Assembly: GCF_900199375.1 (NCBI RefSeq)
Contig: NZ_LT900217.1
Span: forward strand, 2,232,001 to 2,296,000
Length of the DNA: 64,000 nt
DNA from: Gordonibacter urolithinfaciens
Lineage (GTDB): Bacteria; Actinomycetota; Coriobacteriia; Coriobacteriales; Eggerthellaceae
Reading direction: 5' to 3'
The notes below the pieces were generated by a model that saw only the letters and a list, made by a program, of their open reading frames with translations, made no database searches and was not told where the DNA came from. The position numbers and the translations under genes were made by a program. Shown piece after piece: positions 17,181 through 26,193 of the stretch; positions within the stretch are counted from its first letter, which is position 1, and every line of letters starts with the position of its first letter.

Positions 17181-18839
17181 ATGGCCATGGCCGACAACAC
17201 GCTGCTCAAGTACTTCTTCAGCTCCGGCGCGGAGATCGATCCGGAAGGGCGGTTCAATCTCAGCCGCAAGACGCGCACGCGCCGGCTGAAGGAGATCTAC
17301 TCCATCCTCCAGAAGCACCATTTCCTGCGCGGCTTCTCGCCGGAAGAGTTCCGCGCCATGCTGGAAGACCTGGGCCCCAGCTTCGTGAAGATCGGCCAGA
17401 CGCTGTCCACGCGCTCGGAGATCCTCCCGAAGGCCTACTGCGACGAGCTGGCAAAACTCCAGATGGAGTGCGATCCGCTGCCGTTCGACCAGATGCTCGA
17501 GGCCCTCGACGACATCTACGGCGAACGTCAGGGCGACATCTTCGACGCCATCGATCCCACGCCGCTCGGCAGCGCGTCGCTTGCGCAGGTGCACAAGGCG
17601 CGCCTCGCGAACGGCGATGTCGTGGCGGTGAAGATCCAGCGGCCCGGCGTGAAGGCCACCATGGCGCTCGACATCGACATCATGCGCATGGTGGCGCGCC
17701 AGGCGTCGCGCTTCATGAAGGACGACCAGATGCTCGACCTGCGCGACGTGGTGGAGGAGCTGTGGGCCACGTTCCTCGAGGAGACGGACTTCCAGCGCGA
17801 GGCGGCGAACCTCCAGGAGTTCGCGCGGCTGAACAAGGACGTGGCGTTCATCGACAGCCCGCACGTGTACCCGGAACTTTGCGGCGAGTACGTGCTGGTC
17901 ATGGAGTACATCGACGGCATACCCATCCTGGCGACCGACCGGTTGCGGGCCGCCGGTTACGATCTGGAGGAGATCGGCGAGAAGATCCTCGATAACTACG
18001 CCACCCAGATCCTCGATCACGGCTTCTTCCACGCCGACCCGCATCCGGGGAACCTCCTTATCCGCAACGGGAAGGTCGTCTACATCGATCTGGGGATCAT
18101 GGGACGCCTGTCGCCGCACGACCGCGCCGGGTTCGGCAACATCATCCAGGCCGTGGGCATGCAGAGCGCTACCGAGCTCAAAACGGCGCTCATGTCCTTC
18201 GCCATCGCGAAGGACAACGCGGCCATCGACCACACGCGCTTCCTGGCCGACCTTGACCTCCTGCTGGAGGACTACGGCTCGTGCGACGTGGCCGACATCG
18301 ACATCGGCATGTTCCTGAACGACATCCTCATGCTCACGCGCTCGTGCAAGGTCACGCTGCCGTCGTCCATCACGAGCGTGTCGCGCGGGCTGGTGACGCT
18401 GGAGGGCACCATCCTGCCGTTCATCCCGAACGAGAACGTGGTGTCCATCATCAACGCGCACATCCAGCGCACGAAGGATCCGGCCGAGGAGCTGGCAGGG
18501 GCCATGGAGGACCTGGCGCTGGCGCTGCGCTCGTCGGCACGCGGCTCGATGGACGCCGCCCAGTACTCCGGCGAGGCATTGAAGATGCTCACGCGCGGCC
18601 AGCTGAAGGTGAACACCGAGGTGCTGGGCAGCGAGGCGCCGCTCTCGCATCTGGGAAAGATCGTGAACCGGCTGACCATCGGCATCATCATCGCGGGGCT
18701 GTTCATCGGCTCGAGCATGCTGTCGCTCTCGAGCATGGAGCCGCGCCTTTTGGGCGTGCCGGTGCTCGCGTTCTTCGGTTACCTGGGCGCCGCGATCCTG
18801 TCCCTCTGGGTGGTCGTGGACATCGCACGGAAAAAGTAA
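17181..18839 (+). CDS. ABC1/UbiB-family atypical kinase
   Basis: 552-residue protein of the AarF/UbiB/COQ8 family. KxGQ is present as VKIGQTL (K70, Q73), followed by GSASLAQVHKARL, the Ala-rich nucleotide loop, VKIQRPGV, EETDFQREAAN, and the catalytic HADPHPGN and DLGIMG. Two hydrophobic helices lie at the C-terminus. UbiB proteins support isoprenoid-quinone synthesis or lipid transport in other bacteria. In an anaerobe that respires with menaquinone, support of quinone metabolism or membrane lipids is the reasonable inference. The phasin-like gene upstream likely shares its transcript. Confidence 0.9.
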   Translation: MAMADNTLLKYFFSSGAEIDPEGRFNLSRKTRTRRLKEIYSILQKHHFLRGFSPEEFRAMLEDLGPSFVKIGQTLSTRSEILPKAYCDELAKLQMECDPLPFDQMLEALDDIYGERQGDIFDAIDPTPLGSASLAQVHKARLANGDVVAVKIQRPGVKATMALDIDIMRMVARQASRFMKDDQMLDLRDVVEELWATFLEETDFQREAANLQEFARLNKDVAFIDSPHVYPELCGEYVLVMEYIDGIPILATDRLRAAGYDLEEIGEKILDNYATQILDHGFFHADPHPGNLLIRNGKVVYIDLGIMGRLSPHDRAGFGNIIQAVGMQSATELKTALMSFAIAKDNAAIDHTRFLADLDLLLEDYGSCDVADIDIGMFLNDILMLTRSCKVTLPSSITSVSRGLVTLEGTILPFIPNENVVSIINAHIQRTKDPAEELAGAMEDLALALRSSARGSMDAAQYSGEALKMLTRGQLKVNTEVLGSEAPLSHLGKIVNRLTIGIIIAGLFIGSSMLSLSSMEPRLLGVPVLAFFGYLGAAILSLWVVVDIARKK

Positions 18840-18998
18840 CGGGCGCCTTTCCTGTCTTTAGCCAACGTTTTACCAGATCAGATAGCCCGCAACCAATAAT
18901 TGCGGAAAAATCCAACTGGAAGCGGTCGCGCGGCGATTCCCGCAACCGTACCCTTTTGAGTACGCTATGATGAATGAAACGAGAAAGGGTTCGGAACC

Positions 18999-20258
18999 AT
19001 GAACGTCGAGATCGCCCAGCGCCTGTCGGCGCGTCGCAAGCAATCGGGACTGTCGCAGGAAGCGCTCGCGGAGAAGCTGGGCGTGTCGCGCCAGGCTGTG
19101 TCGAAGTGGGAGCGCTCGGAGTCGTCGCCCGACACCGACAACCTCATCGCGCTCGCGCAGCTCTACGGCGTGTCGCTCGACGAGCTGTTGTATGTGGACG
19201 ACGAGATGCGCGACGACGTGGCGTTCGAGGCCGTCGACCGCGCTGCCGAGCGCGCGGCGGCTGCCGACGCGCCGAAGCCGGCATCGGGAACGGATGCAGG
19301 CGCGGCTCCAGCAGCAGGAGAGGGCGCCTCGGATAAGCCGGGAACCGACGGGGAGGCGGACGGTACGGCGGCTCCGGAGCCTGGATCCGCCGACGGCAAG
19401 GAGTCCAAGGTGCGTATCGGGCTGGGAGGCATCCATGTGCTCGATGGCGACGACTACGTGCACGTGTCATGGCGTGATGGCGTGCACGTGAAGGATTCCA
19501 AGAAGGGCGACGAGGTGCATGTGGGCTGGAACGGCATCCACGTGAAGGAAGGATCCGTTGCGAGCGTGCAGGGCGCGTGCGAAGGGGACGCCGCCGAGCC
19601 CGGTGCCGACGCGAAGAGGTCAAGCAGTCGCTGCACGCTCGAGGACGACGACGGCAGCCAGGTGGTCATCGACGACGACGGCGTGGTCATCAACGGCGAA
19701 CGCTTCGACAGCTGGCGCGACGCGAACGAGCGCTACGGGTACGGGCACATCCACGAGGAGCGCTGGAACGAGCCCTGCGGCTACACGGTGAACGGGGAGC
19801 GCTTCGACACGCTTGACGATGCGAAGGCCAAGTACGGCCCAGAGGTGGGCCGTACCATTCCCGTTCGCAAGCATTACCTGCGCGCGTTCGAAAAGGAGTG
19901 GGTGAAGTTCCCCTATCCGCTGGTGATAATCGTAGTGTACCTGCTGTTGGGCATCTTGAACGGCGCATGGGGCGTGGGGCTGTTCCTGTTCCTGACCGTC
20001 CCCGTGTACTATATGGTGGGCCACGCCATCGGGCGCCGGCGTATAGCGCCGTTGGTGTCGGGCGTGTATCCTATCGCCGTGGTGGCATGGTTTTGCTATA
20101 TGGCGTTCCTGCTGAACCAGCCGCATCCCGCCTGGGTGGCGTTCCTCACCATCCCGCTGGTGGAATGGCTCGTGCACAGCCTTTCGCGCTGGTGGCGCAT
20201 CCGCAAGAGCGAGCGCGCGGCCGCGAAGAACGCGCCTATCGACGTGGAGCCGCAGTAG
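18999..20258 (+). CDS. XRE-family regulator fused to a repeat region and membrane domain
   Basis: 419-residue protein. Residues 1-70 are an XRE helix-turn-helix (RLSARRKQSGLSQEALAEKL, GVSRQAVSKWERSESSP). After an Ala/Gly-rich linker comes a region with internal repeats: three of the type GIHV, with HVSWRDGVHVKD and HVGWNGIHVKEG, and then two copies of VNGERFDS/T-xx-DA-xx-YG. Three hydrophobic helices near the C-terminus (about residues 305-400) anchor it in the membrane. A membrane-bound regulator that senses an envelope signal is the natural reading. A terminator with a T-run follows at 20421. Confidence 0.8.
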   Translation: MNVEIAQRLSARRKQSGLSQEALAEKLGVSRQAVSKWERSESSPDTDNLIALAQLYGVSLDELLYVDDEMRDDVAFEAVDRAAERAAAADAPKPASGTDAGAAPAAGEGASDKPGTDGEADGTAAPEPGSADGKESKVRIGLGGIHVLDGDDYVHVSWRDGVHVKDSKKGDEVHVGWNGIHVKEGSVASVQGACEGDAAEPGADAKRSSSRCTLEDDDGSQVVIDDDGVVINGERFDSWRDANERYGYGHIHEERWNEPCGYTVNGERFDTLDDAKAKYGPEVGRTIPVRKHYLRAFEKEWVKFPYPLVIIVVYLLLGILNGAWGVGLFLFLTVPVYYMVGHAIGRRRIAPLVSGVYPIAVVAWFCYMAFLLNQPHPAWVAFLTIPLVEWLVHSLSRWWRIRKSERAAAKNAPIDVEPQ

Positions 20259-20420
20259 GGGAGCGGGGGGACGTTCTGCGCCGATCTCGCTTGCGAGTGC
20301 AAGGAGCGATTGCGGAAGAATCGTAACAAAGGCTCCGCTGCCATTGCGGCGTTGCGCCGCACGCTGCTATACGAGATGACAGCAGCGCTCGCTTCACCGG
20401 GTGGTGCCGGTCATTTACTT

Positions 20421-20456
20421 AACCCGGGGGCGTTTCGTCGCGTTCCCGGGTTTTTT
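20421..20456 (+). terminator. Rho-independent terminator
   Basis: AACCCGGG (20421-20428) pairs with CCCGGGTT (20445-20452), followed by a run of T. It ends transcription from the XRE-membrane gene about 160 bp after its stop. Confidence 0.75.
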
Positions 20457-20700
20457 CTCTGCCCTCTTTTCCCATTCGCCTTATCTGGTGAGCACTTTGA
20501 TCGCGACCAAAAGAATCCAGATCGCAACCTGAACAATAGTCGCCGTTGCGGCAAGTCAAATACGTCCCATCAAGGCACTTCGCTTTCGTCGGGGCACCAT
20601 CCGGCAGGCAAACGCTGCTGCTGCCGTCATTCTGGCAAGCGAGACGGTTGGCACACCCTCATTTTATCCTTAAAATAGAACAATATGACTCCTTAATAAA

Positions 20701-20768
20701 ACCATTAAACTATGGTACTATGACAATAGTTCAATAGGACAATGATAGGCATTCTAATAAGGAATGCC
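20701..20768 (+). promoter_or_regulatory. AT-rich control region of molybdoenzyme operon 1
   Basis: This segment is strikingly AT-rich compared with its surroundings. It contains a small palindrome (ACCAT 20701-20705 with ATGGT 20712-20716), two copies of GACAAT about 16 bp apart, and a hairpin pairing GGCATTC (20748-20754) with GAATGCC (20762-20768). It lies 130-200 bp upstream of the operon 1 start codon and probably binds a specific regulator. 20457-20700 contains no supported gene. Confidence 0.45.
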
Positions 20769-20899
20769 GTCGAGTCCGTTCCGGGGAGGCGCGTTGTGGG
20801 GACGCGTGCGAGAAGCGAAGGGGGATGGTCTATGCGACAACCTCTCATCTGCTATTTCAACATGGAGAACGCGAGAGAACGAGGAATGGGGAGGAACGA

Positions 20900-23320
20900 A
20901 TGAATAGTGATGCTACGTTTTCGCGGCGAACGTTTCTGAAGGGGACGGCTGCCCTCGGTGCGATGGCGGCGCTCACCGGCTGCGCGAGCCAGGAGGCGCT
21001 CAAACCGAGCCCCGCCGGCGAGGCCGGTGTCGCATCCGGTGAGGTGCAAGTCCGCCACAACTGGTGCCAGATGTGCGGTCCGGCGAAGACGAAGTGCTCG
21101 ACGCTTTGCTACGTGAAGGACGGCAAGTTCACGAACGTCGAGGGCAATCCCGAGGCTGGCAACAACTACGGTGTGGGCAGCAGATCGCTGTGCTCTAAGG
21201 CGAACGCGGCCGTTCAGGTACCCTATTCGCCGCTGCGCATCATGTACCCCATGAAGCGCACGGGTGAGAAGGGCGAGGGCAAGTTCGAACGTATCACCTG
21301 GGAGGAAGCGCTCGACATCATCAGCACCAAGCTGCTCGAGACCAAGGAGAAATACGGCCCTGAGTGCTTCGCTGCCCTGTCACCGCAGGAATTCGCGGTA
21401 CAGGGAACGATTGCCCAGCGGTTCCTAAACGTGCACGGCACGCCGAACTACATGCACAGCTCCATCTGCATGACGCAGCGCACCTGGGGCGCGCAGGTGA
21501 CAGTGGGCGGCAAGGCGCTGAATGCCGTGACCCCCATCGGTCCGGGCGAGATGGACAAGACGAAGCTGTACGTCAACTGGGGTGAGAACCTCGAGAACTC
21601 CGCGTGCAACCAGGGCGGCCCCTTCAAGCGCGTGGACAACAAGCAGAAGAACGGTATGAAGATCATCGACATCCGCCCGATGCTCGATCCGCTGGCTTCC
21701 AAGGCGGACGTGTGGGTTCCCGTACGCCCCGGCACCGACTGCGCACTGGCGTTGGCCATTCTCCACGTCATCATCGGCGAGGACTTGTATGACCACGACT
21801 TCTGCAGTAACTGGGTTAACGGCTTCGACAAGCTGGCTGAGCACGTCAAGCAGTTCCCGCCCTCCTGGGCGTCTCCTATCACGGGCGTACCCGAGGAGCA
21901 GATCTACGAGGTCGCCCGTATGATGGGCACCATCAAGCCCATGGGTATCGGCTTCGGCAACGGTGTTGGCGACCAGGCGAGCGACGGTACGTCCACCATC
22001 CAGGCCATCTGCTCGATCGAGGCCATCACGGGCAACATGGGTATCGCGGGAGGCGGCAACAAGGGCAAGGTCCTGCCTCCCTCGCTGATCAAGACCAAGC
22101 CGTTCGACCGTCTCTCCGACCGACTGCCCGAGAGCGAGGAGGACAAGGCGAACGGCTGGCACCCCGGTGCGAGCAAGCTGGTCGCTCCCGAGATCCCCCG
22201 TTGGTACCAGGGCCCGCACTCGTGGCACTGCGGATTGACGAGCGCGTACTTCAAGGGCATCATGAGCGTTTTGACGGAGAAGCCCTATCCGATTCGGTGC
22301 CTGCTGGCGCAGTCGACCAACCCGCTCTCGGCGACCCGCCAGCCCCAGAAGGTGGTGGAGGCGCTGAAGAAGATCGAGTTCTACTTCGTGATGGACACTA
22401 CGTGGAACTCGTCGTGCAACTACGCCGACGTGGTTCTCCCCGCTTTGACGCACTACGAGACGAGCGACCAGTTCAACGTGAAGAACATGGCTGGGGGCAC
22501 GGCCATCGGCATCAACCAGGGGGTCATCGAGCCCATCGGCGAGGGTCGTTCCGACTGGCGCTTCTACTGCGACTTAGCGGTAAAGATGGGCTATGGCGAG
22601 GATTTCTGGAACGGCGATTTCGACCAGAACCTGCGCGAGCAACTCGAGCCGTCGGGCATCTCGCTGGAAGAGTTGCGAGAGAAGGGCTGGATCTTCGTCG
22701 AGCGCACCGACGGTGCCAAGCCGAGCGACCCTCCGTACAAGGATTACGCGAACATGTTCGCGAGTCTGCCGAACGGCAAGGTGCAATGCTACAACGAGCT
22801 GATTGGCGGCAAGCCCGACACGCTCGACATGGGCACCATCGGCTACCTGCCCGAGTACGTTGGACCCACGGAGAGCGTCGCGAGAACGCCTGAGCTTGCG
22901 CAGGAGTATCCGATCGTATTCTCGGACGTCCACGCGTATCGTCTGTGCAACCACAGCTACTATCAGGACCTTCCCTACACCCGCGAGCTGCAGAAGTTGC
23001 CGTGGGCGAAGGTCAACCCTGCCACGGCAAAGAAGTACGGGATTGCGAACGGAGAGTGGATGAAGATTGAGTCTCCCCATGGCTGGATCAAGCTGACAGC
23101 CGAGTACTTCGAGGGCATTGCGCCAGATGTGATCATGGCGAAGCGCGGTTGGTGGCAATCATGCGAGGAGCTCGGGCTCCCCGGGTACGATTTCCTCGAT
23201 GGCGGGTGCGAGGCCAACGTCCTGTACGACGGGACTCCGGAGAACTTCGACCCGTTCACTTCCTCCATGGGCAAGCAGACGCTCGTGAAGATCAGCAAGC
23301 TCGAGGGAGGGGATGAATAA
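20900..23320 (+). CDS. Tat-exported molybdopterin oxidoreductase catalytic subunit (operon 1)
   Basis: 806-residue DMSO-reductase-superfamily enzyme acting outside the cytoplasmic membrane. The N-terminus has a Tat motif (SRRTFLKG) followed by LTGC, so it may be lipid-anchored. Cysteines in WCQMCGPAKTKC and STLC, with SLCSKANA later, suit an N-terminal [4Fe-4S] cluster. The molybdopterin-binding regions include LYVNWGENLENSA and, near the C-terminus, the guanine-dinucleotide domain. A Cys in SSICMTQR is a possible Mo ligand, but this is tentative. ATG 20900 is preceded by GGAGGAA. The next gene starts on its stop codon. The substrate cannot be named; it differs clearly from the enzymes of operons 2 and 3. 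Confidence 0.88.
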   Translation: MNSDATFSRRTFLKGTAALGAMAALTGCASQEALKPSPAGEAGVASGEVQVRHNWCQMCGPAKTKCSTLCYVKDGKFTNVEGNPEAGNNYGVGSRSLCSKANAAVQVPYSPLRIMYPMKRTGEKGEGKFERITWEEALDIISTKLLETKEKYGPECFAALSPQEFAVQGTIAQRFLNVHGTPNYMHSSICMTQRTWGAQVTVGGKALNAVTPIGPGEMDKTKLYVNWGENLENSACNQGGPFKRVDNKQKNGMKIIDIRPMLDPLASKADVWVPVRPGTDCALALAILHVIIGEDLYDHDFCSNWVNGFDKLAEHVKQFPPSWASPITGVPEEQIYEVARMMGTIKPMGIGFGNGVGDQASDGTSTIQAICSIEAITGNMGIAGGGNKGKVLPPSLIKTKPFDRLSDRLPESEEDKANGWHPGASKLVAPEIPRWYQGPHSWHCGLTSAYFKGIMSVLTEKPYPIRCLLAQSTNPLSATRQPQKVVEALKKIEFYFVMDTTWNSSCNYADVVLPALTHYETSDQFNVKNMAGGTAIGINQGVIEPIGEGRSDWRFYCDLAVKMGYGEDFWNGDFDQNLREQLEPSGISLEELREKGWIFVERTDGAKPSDPPYKDYANMFASLPNGKVQCYNELIGGKPDTLDMGTIGYLPEYVGPTESVARTPELAQEYPIVFSDVHAYRLCNHSYYQDLPYTRELQKLPWAKVNPATAKKYGIANGEWMKIESPHGWIKLTAEYFEGIAPDVIMAKRGWWQSCEELGLPGYDFLDGGCEANVLYDGTPENFDPFTSSMGKQTLVKISKLEGGDE

Positions 23321-23844
23321 TGGCCAAGCAATACGGCTTCTATATGGACACCGAGCGCTGCATCAAGTGCTGGGCGTGCGAGATCGCTTGCAAGCAGTGG
23401 AACGGCATCAAAGCAGGAACCATTGCGCGCCGCAAGGTGCACGAGGTGACGAGCGGCACCTTCCCGAACGTCACGCGCACGTTCGTGTCGATGTCGTGCA
23501 TGCACTGCGGCGAGCCGGCCTGCGCGAAGGTGTGTCCGGCGGGCGCCATCACGAAGCGCGGAGAGGACGGCATCGTGGTGGTGGACAAAGAGAAGTGCAT
23601 CGGGTGCCACTACTGCTTCTTCGCCTGCCCGTTCGGCGTGCCGCAGTACACCGACGAGGGCATGGACAAGTGCGACTGCTGCATCGGCAACGGCGTGGAG
23701 CCCGGCGACATGCCCCACTGCGTGGCCACGTGCCCGACGCAGGCGCTGCAGTTCGGCACCATGGACGAGCTGGCCGAAAAGGTGGGCGACAAGAAGGCCA
23801 GGCAGATGGCGGCCGACGCGAAGCCCTCGGTCGTCGTGTCGTGA
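23320..23844 (+). CDS. DmsB-like four-cluster ferredoxin subunit (operon 1)
   Basis: 174-residue electron-transfer subunit. Four Cys groups are visible: CIKCWACEIAC near residue 14, CMHCGEPACAKVCP, CIGCHYCFFACP, and CDCC with CVATCP, enough for four [4Fe-4S] clusters as in DmsB/NrfC/PsrB. It lacks its own Tat signal, so it would be carried outward with the catalytic subunit. It passes electrons between the NrfD subunit and the molybdenum site. Start ATG overlaps the preceding stop by one base. Confidence 0.92.
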   Translation: MAKQYGFYMDTERCIKCWACEIACKQWNGIKAGTIARRKVHEVTSGTFPNVTRTFVSMSCMHCGEPACAKVCPAGAITKRGEDGIVVVDKEKCIGCHYCFFACPFGVPQYTDEGMDKCDCCIGNGVEPGDMPHCVATCPTQALQFGTMDELAEKVGDKKARQMAADAKPSVVVS

Positions 23845-23919
23845 AAAAGCGGTGCCGAGAGCGCGGGGCTGCGTGTCCCATGGCGCTCTCGGCCGACATG
23901 ACGGAAAGGAAGAACGACC

Positions 23920-24897
23920 ATGGTTGAGTTGCAGACGACCTGGAGCTGGCTGCCGGCGATATACCTGTTCCTCGGCGGTTTGGGCGCGGGCGCGTTTCTG
24001 ACGGCGTCCATCTTGCGCCTGGCGAAGCCGGGGCGATTCAAGAAGACCGTGACGGGAGGCGTGTGGACGGCCGTGGCGGCGCTGGCCATCGGGTTGCTGG
24101 CGCTCGTGTCCGAGGTGGAGAAACCCTTCCAGGCCATGATACTGTTCAAGAGCTTCGTGAACGGCTCGTCGTGGATGACCGTCGGCGCGTGGCTGCTGCT
24201 GGTCACGTTCATCGTGTTCGTGCTGAGCGCGCTGTTCACCACCGACAAGATCGCCGACTGGCTGTCTTCGGCGTGCAAGCCCCTCGGACAGGCGCGCGCG
24301 GGCATCAACAAGGTGCTCGCGGTGGTCGGCATCCCGCTTGCGCTCGCGGTAGCGGTGTACACCGGCGTGCTTCTGGGCGCGGCGCCCGCCATCCCCCTGT
24401 GGGGAACGTGGCTGCTGCCGGCACTGTTCACCGTGTCGGCGCTCGACACGGGCGTGGCGGCGGTGTCCATCTTCGCGGCCGTTATTGACCGCGACGAGGG
24501 CATCGAGCGCGTGCGTGCGACGCTGGAGAAGGCGGTTGTCGGCTTGGTGGTGCTGGAGGCTGCGGTGCTCGCCGCCTTCGTGATCAACATGCAGGGCGCC
24601 GGTACCGACGAGGCCCGGGCGATCGGGCTGCTCACCGAGGGCGCGCTGGGCGTGCAGTTCTGGCTGCTCGTGGTGGCCGTGGGGCTGGGGTGCCCGCTCA
24701 TCGCGGCCATAACCCAGCTCGTGGCGTCGAGGCAGAAGGACAAGATCGGCCCGGCCGTGCCGGTGGGAGGCGCCGCGTGCGCGCTCATCGGCGGGTTCAC
24801 GCTGCGTTTCGTGGTGCTGGCTGCCGGCCTGCATGCCGCGCTCGTCAGCCCCGCGGCGCTGCAGGCGGTGCAGGGCGCGCTGATGCTGGTTTCGTAA
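23920..24897 (+). CDS. NrfD/DmsC-like membrane anchor and quinol-interacting subunit (operon 1)
   Basis: 325-residue polytopic protein with about nine hydrophobic segments. The opening WSWLPAIYLFLGGLGAGAFL is characteristic of NrfD/PsrC-type subunits, which exchange electrons with membrane quinones without binding heme. TGVLLGAAPAIPLWGTWLLP in the middle is a further family feature. AAGGAA precedes the ATG. It completes a catalytic-FeS-membrane trio with the two genes upstream, followed by a TorD chaperone gene. Confidence 0.9.
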   Translation: MVELQTTWSWLPAIYLFLGGLGAGAFLTASILRLAKPGRFKKTVTGGVWTAVAALAIGLLALVSEVEKPFQAMILFKSFVNGSSWMTVGAWLLLVTFIVFVLSALFTTDKIADWLSSACKPLGQARAGINKVLAVVGIPLALAVAVYTGVLLGAAPAIPLWGTWLLPALFTVSALDTGVAAVSIFAAVIDRDEGIERVRATLEKAVVGLVVLEAAVLAAFVINMQGAGTDEARAIGLLTEGALGVQFWLLVVAVGLGCPLIAAITQLVASRQKDKIGPAVPVGGAACALIGGFTLRFVVLAAGLHAALVSPAALQAVQGALMLVS

Positions 24898-24954
24898 ACG
24901 ACGGTTCGATGGGGGCGCCCGCTTCGGTGGGCGCCCGCGAGGGGGAGGGCGATC

Positions 24955-25581
24955 ATGGACATGCGCGAACGCAACGCCGAGGCCGAGGCTCGGGAGCTCA
25001 CGTACTCGTTTCTGTCCCATCTGTTCCTCGAGGAGGTGTCGGAGGATTTCCTTGCGCGGCTCGCCGAGGAGCCGCCGTCGCTCGAGGGCGAGCTCGGGCG
25101 CTACGCGGCCGGGCTCGCGGGCGCGAACCTCGCGGCGGCGCGCACGGAGGCGGCAGCGGAGTTCGCGGCGCTGCTGCTGAACATGTCGGCCGATCCGGTG
25201 TTCCCTTACGAGTCGGTGTACACGAGCGCCGAGCACCTGCTCATGCAGCGCTCGCGCGACGAGGTGCTCGCGGCGTACCGGGCTCAAGGGTTCGAGCGTT
25301 CGGGAGATTTGAACGTTCCCGAGGACCACGCGGGCATAGAGCTGGCGTTCATGGCGCGCCTCTGCCGCAAGGAAGCCGATGCGCTGGCTGCCGGCGACGA
25401 AGTTGGAGCCGAGGCTGCACGCGAGACGCAGCGGGTGTTTCTGCGCGACCACGTGCTGGCCTGGTTTCCGCAGCTCTGCGCCGATCTGGAGAAGCGGGCG
25501 AAGCGGGGTCTTTACCGGGGCCTCGCCGAGACCGTGCGCCAGTTCCTTGCGTTCGAGCGCGAGGAGCTGGGCGTCGGGTAG
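24955..25581 (+). CDS. TorD/DmsD-family molybdoenzyme maturation chaperone (operon 1)
   Basis: 208-residue all-helical chaperone that binds the twin-arginine leader of the catalytic subunit and holds it until cofactor insertion. NMSADPVFPYESVYTSAEHLL and PEDHAGIELAFMARL match the conserved segments of the family (the latter its E-P-x-DH signature), and DHVLAWFPQLCADL is typical of the C-terminal helix. GGAGGG precedes the ATG. Its stop codon lies inside the left arm of the operon terminator. Confidence 0.9.
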   Translation: MDMRERNAEAEARELTYSFLSHLFLEEVSEDFLARLAEEPPSLEGELGRYAAGLAGANLAAARTEAAAEFAALLLNMSADPVFPYESVYTSAEHLLMQRSRDEVLAAYRAQGFERSGDLNVPEDHAGIELAFMARLCRKEADALAAGDEVGAEAARETQRVFLRDHVLAWFPQLCADLEKRAKRGLYRGLAETVRQFLAFEREELGVG

Positions 25582-25616
25582 GGGCGTCGGCCGCTCACGG
25601 CGGCCGACGCCCCTAC
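25578..25616 (+). terminator. Strong hairpin terminator of molybdoenzyme operon 1
   Basis: A perfect 17-bp GC-rich stem (25578-25594 with 25600-25616) with a 5-nt loop overlaps the TorD stop codon. No T-run follows. Confidence 0.7.
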
Positions 25617-25739
25617 CCGCGGGCTCCGCGCGGCCGGCCTTCCCTCCCTCCCGGGTCGGCCGTGCGGGGTCTCGCGCTTTGCGGCCCCGTGCGGCAAGCG
25701 GGGCGAGGAATGCTATCATATGACGATACTACTTGGCGA

Positions 25740-26168
25740 ATGAAGGTGGGGGACTATCCGAGCGTGAGCGCCGCCAATCAAACCGTGCAGATCACCATAG
25801 ACAGCGACAGCGGCATCCCGCTGTGGCTCCAGTTGCGCAACCGCTTGATCTACCTGATAGCGTCCGGCCGGTTCAAGGCGGGCGACAAGCTGCCAACGGT
25901 GCGCGAGCTGGCCGTTGACCTAGGCGTCAACTACAACACGGTGAGCAAGGTGTACCAGGACATCGAGCGCGACGGCTATATCGTGTCCAAGCGCGGCAAG
26001 GGCACGTTCGTGGCAGAGCGGGGTCCCGCCGAAGCCGAGGCGGCCAAGTCCGAGGTTGATTTTTTGGCCGACGAGTTCATCCGCCAGTGCCGCGAGCTCG
26101 GCGTGCCGCGTCAGGACATCGCCGATTTGGTGGCGGGGAGGCTCGCAGCGGCGGACGAGACGGAGTGA
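25740..26168 (+). CDS. YtrA-subfamily GntR regulator, module copy 1
   Basis: 142-residue short GntR regulator. SGIPLWLQLRNRLIYLIASG, GDKLPTVRELAVDLGVNYNTVSKVY and ERDGYIVSKRGKGTFV form the winged helix. Only about 60 residues follow, too few for an effector-binding domain, which is the YtrA arrangement; ligands are usually sensed through partner proteins. ATG 25740 is used; GTG 25746 or GTG 25764 are alternatives. CATATGAC (25717-25724) just upstream matches one half of the palindrome in front of module copy 2. It probably forms an operon with the SPFH gene 25 bp downstream. Confidence 0.85.
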   Translation: MKVGDYPSVSAANQTVQITIDSDSGIPLWLQLRNRLIYLIASGRFKAGDKLPTVRELAVDLGVNYNTVSKVYQDIERDGYIVSKRGKGTFVAERGPAEAEAAKSEVDFLADEFIRQCRELGVPRQDIADLVAGRLAAADETE

Positions 26169-26193
26169 GCGACGGAGAGGCGGAGGAGCGACG

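Noticed and set aside
20480-20660. Minus-strand reading giving a Cys-rich stretch in one frame and a hydrophobic peptide (QVAIWILLVAIKVLTR) in another, considered as a type I toxin or surface-protein tail
   Set aside because: Neither frame has a usable start codon, and a stop directly precedes the hydrophobic peptide.
22975-25719. Minus-strand open frame of over 900 codons opposite operon 1
   Set aside because: Antisense to FeS, NrfD and TorD genes with clear motifs; low-complexity translation; same GC artefact.
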